This document shows positions 26,696 through 35,296 of a stretch of DNA of 64,000 bases, piece by piece. Numbering within the stretch: position 1 is the stretch's first letter; each line of letters begins with the position of its first letter. Location: NCBI RefSeq assembly GCF_900198195.1, contig NZ_LT899436.1, positions 4,058,001 to 4,122,000 of the forward strand, given 5' to 3'. The DNA is from Tenacibaculum jejuense. Its GTDB lineage: Bacteria; Bacteroidota; Bacteroidia; Flavobacteriales; Flavobacteriaceae. The position numbers and the translations under genes are program-made. The notes below the pieces were generated by a model. The model ran no database searches and was not told where the DNA came from. It saw nothing but the letters and a program-made list of their open reading frames with translations.

Positions 26696-27418
26696 TTAAA
26701 TTACTTTTTTAAGTAACCAACTTGGTATTAATTTTAAAGCGAAAGCAATAATACACCAACGTTTAGAAATATAAGCCACTCTTTTCTTTCTTTTTATAGC
26801 TTTAAATATTTGCTTTGTTGCTTTTTCTAAACTAACCATCCAAAATATCCCATCTCCTAAAGCCATTGCCGTATCTACAAAACCAGGACGTATATCTGTA
26901 ACAAACACTTGATTACTTTTTATTGTTTTTGTTTTTATATACAGACTTTCTAAGTAAGATTTTTGATATGCTTTAGATGCAAAATAAGCCGGAGCTGCTC
27001 GATTTCCTCTTAGAGAAGCGATAGAAGAAATTCCTACTAAATGTCCAAAACCTTGTATTCTAAATAAATTATAAGCTAAATCATATAGTTTAGTAACACC
27101 TAATACATTGGTTAAAATTGTTTCTTCTTCTTTATCCCAAGATAATTCTGAATTCACATGTCCTGTTCCAGAAGATTGGATAACAACATCAATAGTTTCA
27201 AACTCCTCTACAATTTCATGAAATACTTTTTCAACTTCACTTACTTGCTGAATATCATTTTGTTTAATTATGATTTTCTCTGGATAGGTTGCTTTAAGTT
27301 CTTTTAGTTTTTCTAATCTTCGTCCAGTAATTGCAACTTTATATCCATCTTCAACAAATAAATTCACTAAAGCTTTACCAATACCCGAAGTTGCGCCAAA
27401 AATTACTGCTTTTTTCAT
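26696..27418 (-). CDS. Short-chain dehydrogenase/reductase
   Basis: 240 residues. SDR features: cofactor loop GATSGIGKA (about 8-16), the QSSGTGH segment in the position of NNAG, and catalytic YFASKAYQK. The C-terminal region is basic and hydrophobic. It heads a cluster with a HAD hydrolase and a MazG-like enzyme. Substrate unknown. Confidence 0.88.
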   Translation of the reverse strand: MKKAVIFGATSGIGKALVNLFVEDGYKVAITGRRLEKLKELKATYPEKIIIKQNDIQQVSEVEKVFHEIVEEFETIDVVIQSSGTGHVNSELSWDKEEETILTNVLGVTKLYDLAYNLFRIQGFGHLVGISSIASLRGNRAAPAYFASKAYQKSYLESLYIKTKTIKSNQVFVTDIRPGFVDTAMALGDGIFWMVSLEKATKQIFKAIKRKKRVAYISKRWCIIAFALKLIPSWLLKKVI

Positions 27419-27426
27419 TTATTTAG

Positions 27427-27434
27427 TACTTTTG
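27427..27434 (+). promoter_or_regulatory. Promoter -7 element of the small membrane protein gene
   Basis: TACTTTTG matches TAnnTTTG, in the divergent gap. Just downstream are two TGTACA palindromes 6 nt apart (27440-27457), a possible operator. Confidence 0.4.
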
Positions 27435-27505
27435 TTAAATGTACAAAGAATGTACACACTCTAATATATTTAACACACGATTTTATGCTAATTATAGCTT
27501 CTAAA

Positions 27506-27697
27506 ATGTTTACTACAGGTAGAATAGTTTTTGCCGCATTCTTTATTATTGCTTTTACTGCTCTAATGATATTTAGTTATAAAAAAGATGCTAAAAACAA
27601 TAAAAAATATTACCAAAACGCAGCTCTTTATGTTGCTCTTGGTATTATTGTTACGATAGGACTTTTATTCCTTTCGAAGTATTTAGTGAGAGGTTAA
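27506..27697 (+). CDS. Small two-helix membrane protein
   Basis: 63 residues from the ATG at 27506 (an upstream ATG at 27485 would add 7 residues). Two hydrophobic segments (about 5-23 and 42-60) flank a basic loop with YKKDAKNNKKYY. The tail converges with the potassium channel gene and overlaps it by 4 nt. Small proteins of this layout are common in Flavobacteriaceae; no function known. Confidence 0.7.
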   Translation: MFTTGRIVFAAFFIIAFTALMIFSYKKDAKNNKKYYQNAALYVALGIIVTIGLLFLSKYLVRG

Positions 27698-28611
27698 AGT
27701 TTTTCTACATCACTAAGCTTGTCGTGATCTAGAACCGTGTATCCTTCTTCGTCAAACCCAGAAGACGGAGCATATTTTACATCCGTTTCTACTTGTGAAA
27801 ATTTGTAAGATGTTGCTTGATATACTGTTTGCCCAAATGATTCTTCGTGATATTGAATTAATATATACAAACCAGCATCTAAGTTTTTAATTTCTTTGTT
27901 AGATAAATCATATAACGGACTTTTTTCATCTATAATATGAACGACCGTCCATACTGTAGGTAAATACATAATCTTATTACGCTCTAAATCTAAAGCGAAA
28001 AAACTCCTTTTATACTGACCGTTTTCATCTTTCTGATTTAAGGATAGCGTTACCGTTACTTTCGGCTCAATCATTATTGTTTTTCGGCTATTCATTAATC
28101 GAAACATTAAAGCTCTTCCTCCATTAAATTCTCTAACGATTAAATTCTTACTAAAACGAATGGCTGCTTTAGGTCTAGAAAATCGACCATAAAGTAATCC
28201 AGTTACAAAAGCAAAACTCACCAAACCAATTAAAGCTTCGAAGGCCGCAATAATATTCGCTGTTAATCCTTTTGGCGCAATTCCTCCGTAACCAACAGTT
28301 GTTAAGGTTTGAGCACTAAAGAAAAAACCATTTAGAAAATCTCTAAAAGTATCTCCTGTAGATGGTGTTATTTGTTCTATTCCGATGAGTATATATATAA
28401 TTCCGAAGAAAATATTTAATACGGTATAACTAAGAACAACTATAACAAAAAACTGAAACCAAGTTAAGCTGATAAAAAAACTATATAAATCATCGACACC
28501 AAACTTACGATTGATGTGAATAATATTAGAACTTCCATCTTTATTGATAGTTCCTTTTACATTTTTAGCTGATTTATAACCAAATCCTGGATCTTTAGTT
28601 TTTTTAGCCAT
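27694..28611 (-). CDS. Inward rectifier (KirBac-type) potassium channel
   Basis: 305 residues from the ATG at 28611 (a further ATG at 28623 adds 4 residues). Two transmembrane helices flank a pore loop with the selectivity filter TVGYGG, preceded by FFSAQTLT. The C-terminal half is the beta-rich Kir cytoplasmic domain with LMFRLMNSR and VVHIIDEKSPLYDLS. The N-terminal slide helix motif FGVDDLYSFFISLTWFQF is also present. It conducts K+ across the inner membrane. Confidence 0.93.
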   Translation of the reverse strand: MAKKTKDPGFGYKSAKNVKGTINKDGSSNIIHINRKFGVDDLYSFFISLTWFQFFVIVVLSYTVLNIFFGIIYILIGIEQITPSTGDTFRDFLNGFFFSAQTLTTVGYGGIAPKGLTANIIAAFEALIGLVSFAFVTGLLYGRFSRPKAAIRFSKNLIVREFNGGRALMFRLMNSRKTIMIEPKVTVTLSLNQKDENGQYKRSFFALDLERNKIMYLPTVWTVVHIIDEKSPLYDLSNKEIKNLDAGLYILIQYHEESFGQTVYQATSYKFSQVETDVKYAPSSGFDEEGYTVLDHDKLSDVEKL

Positions 28612-28632
28612 AATTTTTAACATATGATTACC

Positions 28633-29193
28633 TTAAACTTCATTATACCTAAAACAATCTGTTGTATGATCATTTACCATACCTGTAGCTTGCATAAAAG
28701 CATAAATAATTGTCGATCCTACAAATTTAAAACCTCTTTTTTTAAGTGCTTTTGATATTTCATCAGATAAAGGTGTAGTTGCTGGAACTTCTTCTCTAGT
28801 TTTAAAATTATTCTTTATTGGTTTTCCATTAAAGAAGTCCCAAATATATTTAGAAAAAGAACCATACTCTTTTTGAATTTCAATAAAAGCTTTAGCATTG
28901 GTTATAGCTGCTTTAATTTTTAATTTATTCCTTATAATTCCTTCATTTACGACTAATTCATTGAATTTATCTTCATTGTAATTAGCAATCTTCTTGTAAT
29001 CAAAACCATCAAAAGCCTGTCTAAAATTCTCTCTTTTTTTCAAAATGGTAATCCAACTTAAACCTGCCTGAAAAGATTCTAAAAGTAAAAACTCGAATAA
29101 TGTTTCATCATCGTAAACAGGAACTCCCCATTCTTTATCATGATATTCAATATATAGTGGATCATTGCTAACCCAAAAGCAACGTTTTTTCAT
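28633..29193 (-). CDS. tag: DNA-3-methyladenine glycosylase I
   Basis: 186 residues from the ATG at 29193; the frame continues to 29289 but that extension has no homologous look. Zinc-ligand residues of Tag are visible: the Cys in MKKRCFW, the His in EYHDKEWG, and the pair in NDHTTDCFRY. LLLESFQAGLSWITIL is the conserved core. It removes 3-methyladenine from alkylated DNA. It lies between the K+ channel gene and the divergent dsbD gene. Confidence 0.94.
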   Translation of the reverse strand: MKKRCFWVSNDPLYIEYHDKEWGVPVYDDETLFEFLLLESFQAGLSWITILKKRENFRQAFDGFDYKKIANYNEDKFNELVVNEGIIRNKLKIKAAITNAKAFIEIQKEYGSFSKYIWDFFNGKPIKNNFKTREEVPATTPLSDEISKALKKRGFKFVGSTIIYAFMQATGMVNDHTTDCFRYNEV

Positions 29194-29288
29194 TGTTAAA
29201 ATTTGTTTTAAATTTAACAAAAACAGGGACAAGTCTATTATTTGAAAAAAGTTATTTTTACAAATCGTAGCTACAAATTTAAAACACA

Positions 29289-31349
29289 ATGAAAAAAGCT
29301 TTTTTTCTATTCGCTATATTAATCAGTTATGTTGGTTTTTCACAAATCTTAGATCCAGTAAAATGGAAAACAAAAACTGAAAAAATATCTGACAACGAAT
29401 ATTATTTAATTTCTACTGCCACAATTGATGGGGGATGGCATTTATATGCACAAGATATTCCTAAAGGAGGACCAAGACCTACTATTTTTTCTTTTACTCC
29501 TAATGACAGCTACGAACTTATAGGAAAAACTTCTGAAGAAGAAGGGATTACTGAGGATGACAAAGTATTTAAAATGCAAATCAAATACTTTGCTAACAAA
29601 GCTACATTCAAACAAAAAATACGTTTACTTAAAGAAGATGCTAAAATTGAAGCTAATGTTCAGTTTATGGTATGTAATGACACTCGTTGTTTACCTCCTC
29701 GATCTGAAGACTTAACGTTTTTCACTTCTGAAAAGAGTAAAGCCTCAGCTGTTAAAAAAGTAGCTAAAGTGGCTGATTTAAGTGATGACGAAGCTAACGG
29801 AATGTTATATGGATTATCTAGCAGCGATATTAGAGAACCTTCTGTAGACTTAAATACTTTAGGTACAACAAACAACAATACTTCAATTGAGAAAAAAAAT
29901 GATAATGCTTCTTTGTGGAGTATTTTTGGTTTAGGTTTTTTAGGAGGTTTACTTGCATTGTTAACCCCTTGTGTTTTTCCTATGATTCCACTTACTGTTA
30001 GTTTCTTTACTAAAAAAGATAGTTCTAAAGGCTCTGGAATTTCTAAAGCACTTTTATATGGATTCTTTATTTTGGCTGTGTACTTATTACTGAGCATACC
30101 ATTTCATTTGTTAGATTCTATTAATCCTGATATTTTAAATGAAATTTCAACTAATGTTTGGCTAAACGTAATCTTCTTTATTGTATTTGTTTTCTTTGCT
30201 GGATCATTTTTTGGTTTTTATGAACTTACATTACCTAGTAGCTGGACTAATAAAACTACTGAAGGAGAAAATTCTGGAGGGATAATTGGTGTATTTTTTA
30301 TGGCTTTAACTTTAGCTATAGTTTCATTTTCATGTACTGGACCGATTTTAGGTTCTTTACTTGCAGGTTCCTTATCTTCTGATGGTGGTGCTTGGCAATT
30401 AACTTCAGGAATGGCAGGTTTTGGAGTTGCATTAGGACTTCCTTTTACTCTTTTTGCTATGTTCCCAAACATGTTAAAATCACTACCTAAATCTGGTGGT
30501 TGGATGACAACCGTTAAAGTTGTTTTAGGTTTCTTAGAATTAGCCTTAGCATTTAAATTTTTATCTAATGCAGATTTAGTAGCACACTGGAATATTTTAA
30601 AAATTGAACCTTTCTTAATTTTATGGATCTTAATTTTTGCTGGTTTAGCTTTATATTTATTTGGGTTAATCAAATTTCCGCATGATTCTCCTTTACAAAA
30701 AATTGGTTTCTCTAGAATAACTTTCGGAATTTTAGTAGCTGCTTTTACAGTTTATTTAGCTTCAGGATTTATGGTTAACAAAGAGACAAAAACTTTTTCA
30801 TCTTTATCTCTTTTAAGTGGTTTAGCTCCACCTGTGGGTTATAGTTATATATACCCTAACAAATGTCCTAATAATTTAACTTGTTTCAAAGATTTAAAAG
30901 AAGGTTTAGCTTACGCTAAAAAAACAAATAAACCAATCATGTTAGACTTTACAGGTTATGCTTGTGTAAACTGTAGAAAAATGGAGGAACATGTATGGCC
31001 TACAGAAAAAATAGATAATGTATTGCGAAACGATTATGTTTTAATATCTCTTTATGTTGACGATAAAAAAGAGCTTCCAAAAGAAGAACAAATTGTAGTG
31101 AATAGAGTAAACGGAGGTACTAGACAACTTTTTAATTACGGACATAAATGGTCGCACTTTCAAACTGTTTTCTTTAAGACCAACACACAACCCTACTATG
31201 TTTTATTAAGTTCCGATGGAAAACAAATTTTAAATACACCTGTAGGTTATACTCCTAATGAAGATGAATATTTAAATTGGTTACAAGACGGTAAAGAAAA
31301 GTCGAAAAACACACTTAATAATTTATTTAATCAAGTAGAATTTAATTAA
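29289..31349 (+). CDS. dsbD: Thiol:disulfide interchange protein DsbD
   Basis: 686 residues. Order: signal peptide (about 1-19), N-terminal DsbD-alpha-type domain (about 20-160, with the CNDTRCLPPR pair), the membrane domain with conserved Cys in TPCVFPMIP and SFSCTGPILGS, and a C-terminal thioredoxin-like domain with GYACVNCRKME. It passes electrons from cytosolic thioredoxin to the periplasm. Two other redox genes (trxA and its Cys-less paralogue) are about 6 kb downstream. Confidence 0.94.
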   Translation: MKKAFFLFAILISYVGFSQILDPVKWKTKTEKISDNEYYLISTATIDGGWHLYAQDIPKGGPRPTIFSFTPNDSYELIGKTSEEEGITEDDKVFKMQIKYFANKATFKQKIRLLKEDAKIEANVQFMVCNDTRCLPPRSEDLTFFTSEKSKASAVKKVAKVADLSDDEANGMLYGLSSSDIREPSVDLNTLGTTNNNTSIEKKNDNASLWSIFGLGFLGGLLALLTPCVFPMIPLTVSFFTKKDSSKGSGISKALLYGFFILAVYLLLSIPFHLLDSINPDILNEISTNVWLNVIFFIVFVFFAGSFFGFYELTLPSSWTNKTTEGENSGGIIGVFFMALTLAIVSFSCTGPILGSLLAGSLSSDGGAWQLTSGMAGFGVALGLPFTLFAMFPNMLKSLPKSGGWMTTVKVVLGFLELALAFKFLSNADLVAHWNILKIEPFLILWILIFAGLALYLFGLIKFPHDSPLQKIGFSRITFGILVAAFTVYLASGFMVNKETKTFSSLSLLSGLAPPVGYSYIYPNKCPNNLTCFKDLKEGLAYAKKTNKPIMLDFTGYACVNCRKMEEHVWPTEKIDNVLRNDYVLISLYVDDKKELPKEEQIVVNRVNGGTRQLFNYGHKWSHFQTVFFKTNTQPYYVLLSSDGKQILNTPVGYTPNEDEYLNWLQDGKEKSKNTLNNLFNQVEFN

Positions 31350-31423
31350 ATAACAAAACATTAACAATACAAAATCTATAGGCATACTCTTAAATTATGT
31401 ATCTTATAGTAAATGTATTCTAT

Positions 31424-31834
31424 ATGAAGAAGTTACTTTATTATATTTTTTTAAGCTTTACGGTTATTTTTGTAGTTTCGAACTGCACAACAACTAAGTC
31501 TATTCGCAAAACTGACACTAAAGAAGAGCCTGTTGTGATAAAAAACGATAGCTTAGAGTATGAAATTATAATTTTAGATATTGGTTTTAATCAATATTTA
31601 ATTAATGTAGCGCAACCTGTTGGTTATTATACTCAAGCATATTTAGAAAATAGAAATCGTTTTTTAGTACCGATATGGAATGCGAGAGTTTCTAACCCTA
31701 CTCGATTCAATCCAAATATTTATCAAACAATCATAGACTATGATCCTCATATCAATTATGGATATGATGTAAATTATAAACTATTTCATTATTTTCAGTT
31801 TGCTCAACGAAAGTACCGCATGTCTCTGAGATAA
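31424..31834 (+). CDS. DUF6146-type lipoprotein
   Basis: About 136 residues from ATG 31424; a further ATG at 31397 adds 9 residues before the signal peptide. The signal ends in VVSNCTTTK, a plausible lipobox. The mature part carries the pattern YEIIILDIGFNQYL...QPVGYYTQAYLENRNRFLVPIWNARV, which I associate with DUF6146 of Bacteroidota. Function unknown. It precedes sppA and has no visible terminator. Confidence 0.75.
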   Translation: MKKLLYYIFLSFTVIFVVSNCTTTKSIRKTDTKEEPVVIKNDSLEYEIIILDIGFNQYLINVAQPVGYYTQAYLENRNRFLVPIWNARVSNPTRFNPNIYQTIIDYDPHINYGYDVNYKLFHYFQFAQRKYRMSLR

Positions 31835-31853
31835 TTAACCCCTTAAAAAAGCG

Positions 31854-31861
31854 TATATTTG
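31854..31861 (+). promoter_or_regulatory. Promoter -7 element of sppA
   Basis: TATATTTG, 22 nt upstream of the sppA ATG. Confidence 0.55.
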
Positions 31862-31883
31862 TACGCAATTATTATTACTTAAA

Positions 31884-33632
31884 ATGAATTTTTTACGAAA
31901 CTTATTAGCCGCAATTTTAGGTTTTTTTATCAGCCTATTTTTAATTTTTATATTATTTGTTGGAATTGCTTCTTTAGCAGGAAAACAAGAACCTATTGTT
32001 GTAAAACCAAATTCAATTTTAGAGTTGGATTTAAGCTCAGCTATAAAAGATTATGCTCCAGATGAAAAAAATCCAATCTTAGAAGCTTTAGAGCTTGATG
32101 AAACTAGATTAGCTTTAAATAAAATTTTTAATGCCTTAGATAATGCTCAACTAGATGACAATATTAAAGGAATAAGTCTAAATTCTACACTTGTAAATGC
32201 AGGTTTTGCACAAACACAAGCATTACGAAAAAAACTTGAAGAATTTAAAGAATCGGGGAAATTCATATATGCTTATAACGATGTTTATACTCAAAAAAAT
32301 TATTATTTGAGTTCTGTTGCTGATAGTATTTTTTTAAATCCAGTAGGACAAATTGATTTTACAGGCTTATCGTCTGAGATTTTATACTATAAAGACTTTG
32401 AAGATAAATATGGTGTAAAAATGGAAGTTATAAGACATGGTAAATATAAAAGTGCTGTTGAACCTTATTTAGAAAACAAAATGAGTGATGCCAACCGTGA
32501 GCAAACCACTTCTTTTTTAAAGTCTATTTGGTCTGAAATTACTTCTGAAATAGCCAAATCAAGAAACATAACAGAGAGAGAGGTAAATAATATTGCTGAT
32601 GAATCTAAAGGTAGAAATGCTGAATTAGCTCAAGCCAACAAATTAATTGATTACTCTATTTATCAAGATGAATATGATGAAAAATTAAAAAAAGCAGCTA
32701 ACGGAAAGTATTCGACTATATCACTACAAGATTATATTAAATCAGGAAAAGGGAGAAAAACTTCTTTAGCAAAAGATAAAATCGCTGTAATTTATGCACA
32801 AGGCCAAATAATGTATGGAGAAGGTAATGAAGAAATTATTGGACAAGGCTTAATAAACAAAGCAATAAAGAAAGCAGTTAAAGATAAAAATGTTAAAGCT
32901 ATTGTTCTTAGAGTAAATTCTCCAGGAGGAAGTGCTCTAGCTTCTGATTTAATCTGGAGAGAGTTAGAATTAGCAAAAAAAGAAAAACCGTTAGTAGTAT
33001 CTATGGGTAACTTAGCAGCTTCTGGAGGTTATTATATTGCTTGTAATGCTAATTTAATTGTAGCAGAACCTACCACAATTACTGGTTCTATTGGTGTGTT
33101 TGGCGCTATTCCAAATGCTTATGAACTTTCAAAAAGAATGGGGATTAATGCTGAACAAGTTTCTACAAACGAAAGCGCACAATACAGTGTTTTTGAACCT
33201 ATGAATAAGAAATTTTATGATGTTACTAAAGAAGGTGTAGAACAAATCTATAAAACATTTGTTAACAGGGTAGCTGAAGGAAGAAAAATGACTTTTGAAC
33301 AAGTAGATGCTGTTGCCCAAGGTAGAGTTTGGTCTGGTAAAGAAGCAATATCAAAAGGATTAGTTGATGAACTAGGAGGTTTAGATCATGCAATAAATGC
33401 AGCTGCACAACTTGCTGAGTTAAAAAGTGATTATAAAATTAAAAACTATCCTAATTATAAAACTGATATTAAAGAAATGTTGAAGTTTTCTCCTTTTGGA
33501 AAAGTCGATAAAAATGAAATTTTAAGAGAAGCTTTAGGAGATGAAAATTATCGTTTATTTAATCAAATTAATGAATTAAAGAACTTAAAAGGTATACAAG
33601 CTAGAATGCCATATATTTTAGAAATTAAGTAA
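31884..33632 (+). CDS. sppA: Signal peptide peptidase SppA (67K type)
   Basis: 582 residues, the duplicated long form of SppA. An N-terminal membrane segment (about 5-30) is followed by two ClpP-like domains. The Lys of the catalytic dyad is in RHGKYKSAVEPY, in the first half; the Ser is in GNLAASGGYYIA, in the second half, followed by TITGSIGVFG. It degrades cleaved signal peptides in the membrane. It has its own promoter and a strong terminator. Confidence 0.94.
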   Translation: MNFLRNLLAAILGFFISLFLIFILFVGIASLAGKQEPIVVKPNSILELDLSSAIKDYAPDEKNPILEALELDETRLALNKIFNALDNAQLDDNIKGISLNSTLVNAGFAQTQALRKKLEEFKESGKFIYAYNDVYTQKNYYLSSVADSIFLNPVGQIDFTGLSSEILYYKDFEDKYGVKMEVIRHGKYKSAVEPYLENKMSDANREQTTSFLKSIWSEITSEIAKSRNITEREVNNIADESKGRNAELAQANKLIDYSIYQDEYDEKLKKAANGKYSTISLQDYIKSGKGRKTSLAKDKIAVIYAQGQIMYGEGNEEIIGQGLINKAIKKAVKDKNVKAIVLRVNSPGGSALASDLIWRELELAKKEKPLVVSMGNLAASGGYYIACNANLIVAEPTTITGSIGVFGAIPNAYELSKRMGINAEQVSTNESAQYSVFEPMNKKFYDVTKEGVEQIYKTFVNRVAEGRKMTFEQVDAVAQGRVWSGKEAISKGLVDELGGLDHAINAAAQLAELKSDYKIKNYPNYKTDIKEMLKFSPFGKVDKNEILREALGDENYRLFNQINELKNLKGIQARMPYILEIK

Positions 33633-33676
33633 TTTTAATTGAATTATATAAGTCATATTTAGTAAAAACTACAGAT

Positions 33677-33706
33677 AAAAAGCAGTGAAATCACTGCTTT
33701 TTTCTT
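33677..33706 (+). terminator. Terminator of sppA
   Basis: A 12-bp perfect stem (AAAAAGCAGTGA 33677-33688 with TCACTGCTTTTT) followed by T residues, 45 nt after the stop. Confidence 0.85.
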
Positions 33707-33832
33707 TTTAAAAGAAAAAGCACCTATACAAAAAGAGCTTTAATCTAGAATTTAAAAACATGTTTTCCAGCACTTTATTTCTTTGACACTTTTTATCACC
33801 TCAAAAAACATTCAATAAAACAATTATTAATA

Positions 33833-33840
33833 TACTTTTG
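33833..33840 (+). promoter_or_regulatory. Promoter -7 element of a short transcript
   Basis: TACTTTTG matches TAnnTTTG, 58 nt upstream of the micro-ORF at 33898. The -33 element is not convincing. Confidence 0.45.
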
Positions 33841-33897
33841 GATTAACATTTATTTTTATTAATAAGTGGGAAAATCACACTATGTTTTAAAAGCGCT

Positions 33898-33984
33898 ATG
33901 AAATGGGGGAAAAAATTTATTTATATCACACCAAAAAAATTGCTTGAAAAAGATAAACTGAAAAGATTACTTCAACCAAAGTAA
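33898..33984 (+). CDS. Micro-ORF, 28-residue basic peptide
   Basis: ATG 33898 to TAA 33984 encodes a 28-residue peptide, starting MKWGKKFIYITPKKLL, with 10 Lys/Arg. It is bounded by a promoter-like TACTTTTG and a strong terminator 13 nt after the stop, giving a transcript of about 180 nt. It may equally be a small RNA carrying a chance ORF. No family recognised. Confidence 0.4.
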   Translation: MKWGKKFIYITPKKLLEKDKLKRLLQPK

Positions 33985-33996
33985 ATCTAAATTCAT

Positions 33997-34026
33997 AAAC
34001 AAGGTTTTTAAATCAAAACCTTGTTT
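33997..34026 (+). terminator. Terminator of the plus-strand micro-ORF
   Basis: A 12-bp stem AAACAAGGTTTT with AAAACCTTGTTT, then T6. Confidence 0.8.
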
Positions 34027-34034
34027 TTTAATAT

Positions 34035-34067
34035 TAAAAAAGACCACATTTAAAAAATGTAGCCTTT
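34035..34067 (-). terminator. Terminator of the minus-strand micro-ORF
   Basis: On the minus strand GGCTACATTT pairs with AAATGTGGTC (10 bp, two G-U pairs), followed by a T6 run. It faces the previous terminator. Confidence 0.7.
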
Positions 34068-34094
34068 TTCTTTCTCTCTCTTCATCAAAATATC

Positions 34095-34196
34095 TTAGTG
34101 ATGAATTGCATAACTTGCCGCTTTTGCTGATTCAATTAATACTTTTATTGCTTTTCTTAAAAGTATTCTAACTTTAATAAGTAAGATTTTCCCCAT
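34095..34196 (-). CDS. Micro-ORF, 33-residue amphipathic peptide
   Basis: ATG 34196 to TAA 34095 encodes 33 residues that start MGKILLIKVRILLRKAIKVL and end in two His. Basic residues recur every three to four positions among Leu/Ile/Val, so an amphipathic, membrane-active helix is likely. A TAATTTTG promoter element lies 42 nt upstream and a terminator lies 28 nt downstream. It converges with the 28-residue micro-ORF. It could be a small regulatory or toxin-like peptide, or an ORF within an sRNA. Confidence 0.4.
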   Translation of the reverse strand: MGKILLIKVRILLRKAIKVLIESAKAASYAIHH

Positions 34197-34237
34197 AATA
34201 GTTCTGTTTTAATAATCCCCTATGATTAATTCAAATA

Positions 34238-34245
34238 CAAAATTA
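34238..34245 (-). promoter_or_regulatory. Promoter -7 element of the minus-strand micro-ORF
   Basis: TAATTTTG on the minus strand matches TAnnTTTG. The rest of 34246-34379 is AT-rich and holds nothing else that I can call. Confidence 0.45.
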
Positions 34246-34379
34246 CACTACTTCTTCTAAATAAAATTTAAAATTTGTAACAGAATATAAAAACACAAAA
34301 ACCTGATAAACAAAATATTAGATGTTTCCGGACTTACAATTGTAACATCTTTAAAGATTACTATTTAAGTTTTAATCAA

Positions 34380-34412
34380 AAAAAGAGCGAGATTATTATC
34401 TCACTCTTTTGA
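34380..34412 (-). terminator. Terminator of the YD-repeat-like lipoprotein gene
   Basis: A stem AAAGAGCGAGAT/ATCTCACTCTTT with one mismatch, followed on the minus strand by T residues, 26 nt after the stop. Confidence 0.65.
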
Positions 34413-34437
34413 AGTTATTAAATACTAAATATTATTA

Positions 34438-35196
34438 TTAGTTATAAGAAAAATTTACTGCAGAAGTTTCTGAAGAAGAACCTGAATTTAGAACTGCAAT
34501 TGCATTAATTGGATAATTATCTTGATCGTAAGTATAACTAATATCTATAGTAGCTGATACATTACCATTTTCGTCTTTATAAATAAACTTAATCGGATTA
34601 TTCATTGGTAATAACTCACTAGCTTTAACTAATTCTGATGCCTGAGGATTCATACTAAAATCTAATTGCACTTTATCTAAAACTGCAATCACACCAGCAG
34701 CTTCTAAAGTAGAAAAATACATATTTGGAGCTTCATCATAAATAATGTCGGCAGTTAATTCTATAGTTTCGTATTGCCCTGAATTGTAATTATATACTTC
34801 CTCTTGAAAAGAAATTTTTGATGGGTTTCTGTTGTCGTCATAACTTACAACCTGACCTAACTGATAAGCATTGTAAGGCGATTGAAATAATTCTTCAAGA
34901 TTTAAAGTTTCACTCAATCCTTGTCCAGAAATGTTCAATAAATCTCCCGTATTTGTATATTGAATTGACGTAGCTTCTCCATCAAAATCAGAAGATACTC
35001 CTGTCAATTTACTATTACCGTCATAACTGAAAGAAGTCGTTAAACTTTCTCCATTCTGGTTTGTACTTATCTTTTTCAAACGCTTTTTTACAGCATCATT
35101 ATTCATATCATCAAAATCATCAGATACTGAGTTACTACAACTAATAGTACATAAAGAGATGGTTAGTGCTGATAAGAAATAATTGATTTTTTTCAT
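34438..35196 (-). CDS. Lipoprotein with YD-repeat-like strands
   Basis: 252 residues from ATG 35196 (an ATG at 35205 adds 3 residues). The lipobox is CTISCSNS. The mature part has repeated short strands such as SFSYDGNSKLTGVSS and IQYTNTGDLLNISG, which recall the YD-repeat/RHS-like lipoproteins common in Flavobacteriaceae. No catalytic residues seen; a surface structural role is likely but unproven. Confidence 0.75.
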   Translation of the reverse strand: MKKINYFLSALTISLCTISCSNSVSDDFDDMNNDAVKKRLKKISTNQNGESLTTSFSYDGNSKLTGVSSDFDGEATSIQYTNTGDLLNISGQGLSETLNLEELFQSPYNAYQLGQVVSYDDNRNPSKISFQEEVYNYNSGQYETIELTADIIYDEAPNMYFSTLEAAGVIAVLDKVQLDFSMNPQASELVKASELLPMNNPIKFIYKDENGNVSATIDISYTYDQDNYPINAIAVLNSGSSSETSAVNFSYN

Positions 35197-35296
35197 AGTT
35201 AACAAATTTTATAATTAAAGATGCAAATAAACGAAAAAAGTCTAGAAAAAAGTTATTTTCTAGACTTATTAACATTATAGTAATGTCAAATAATTT

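Noticed and set aside
29660..30673. Two long minus-strand frames inside dsbD
   Set aside because: Pro/Lys-rich antisense shadows of the hydrophobic DsbD membrane domain.
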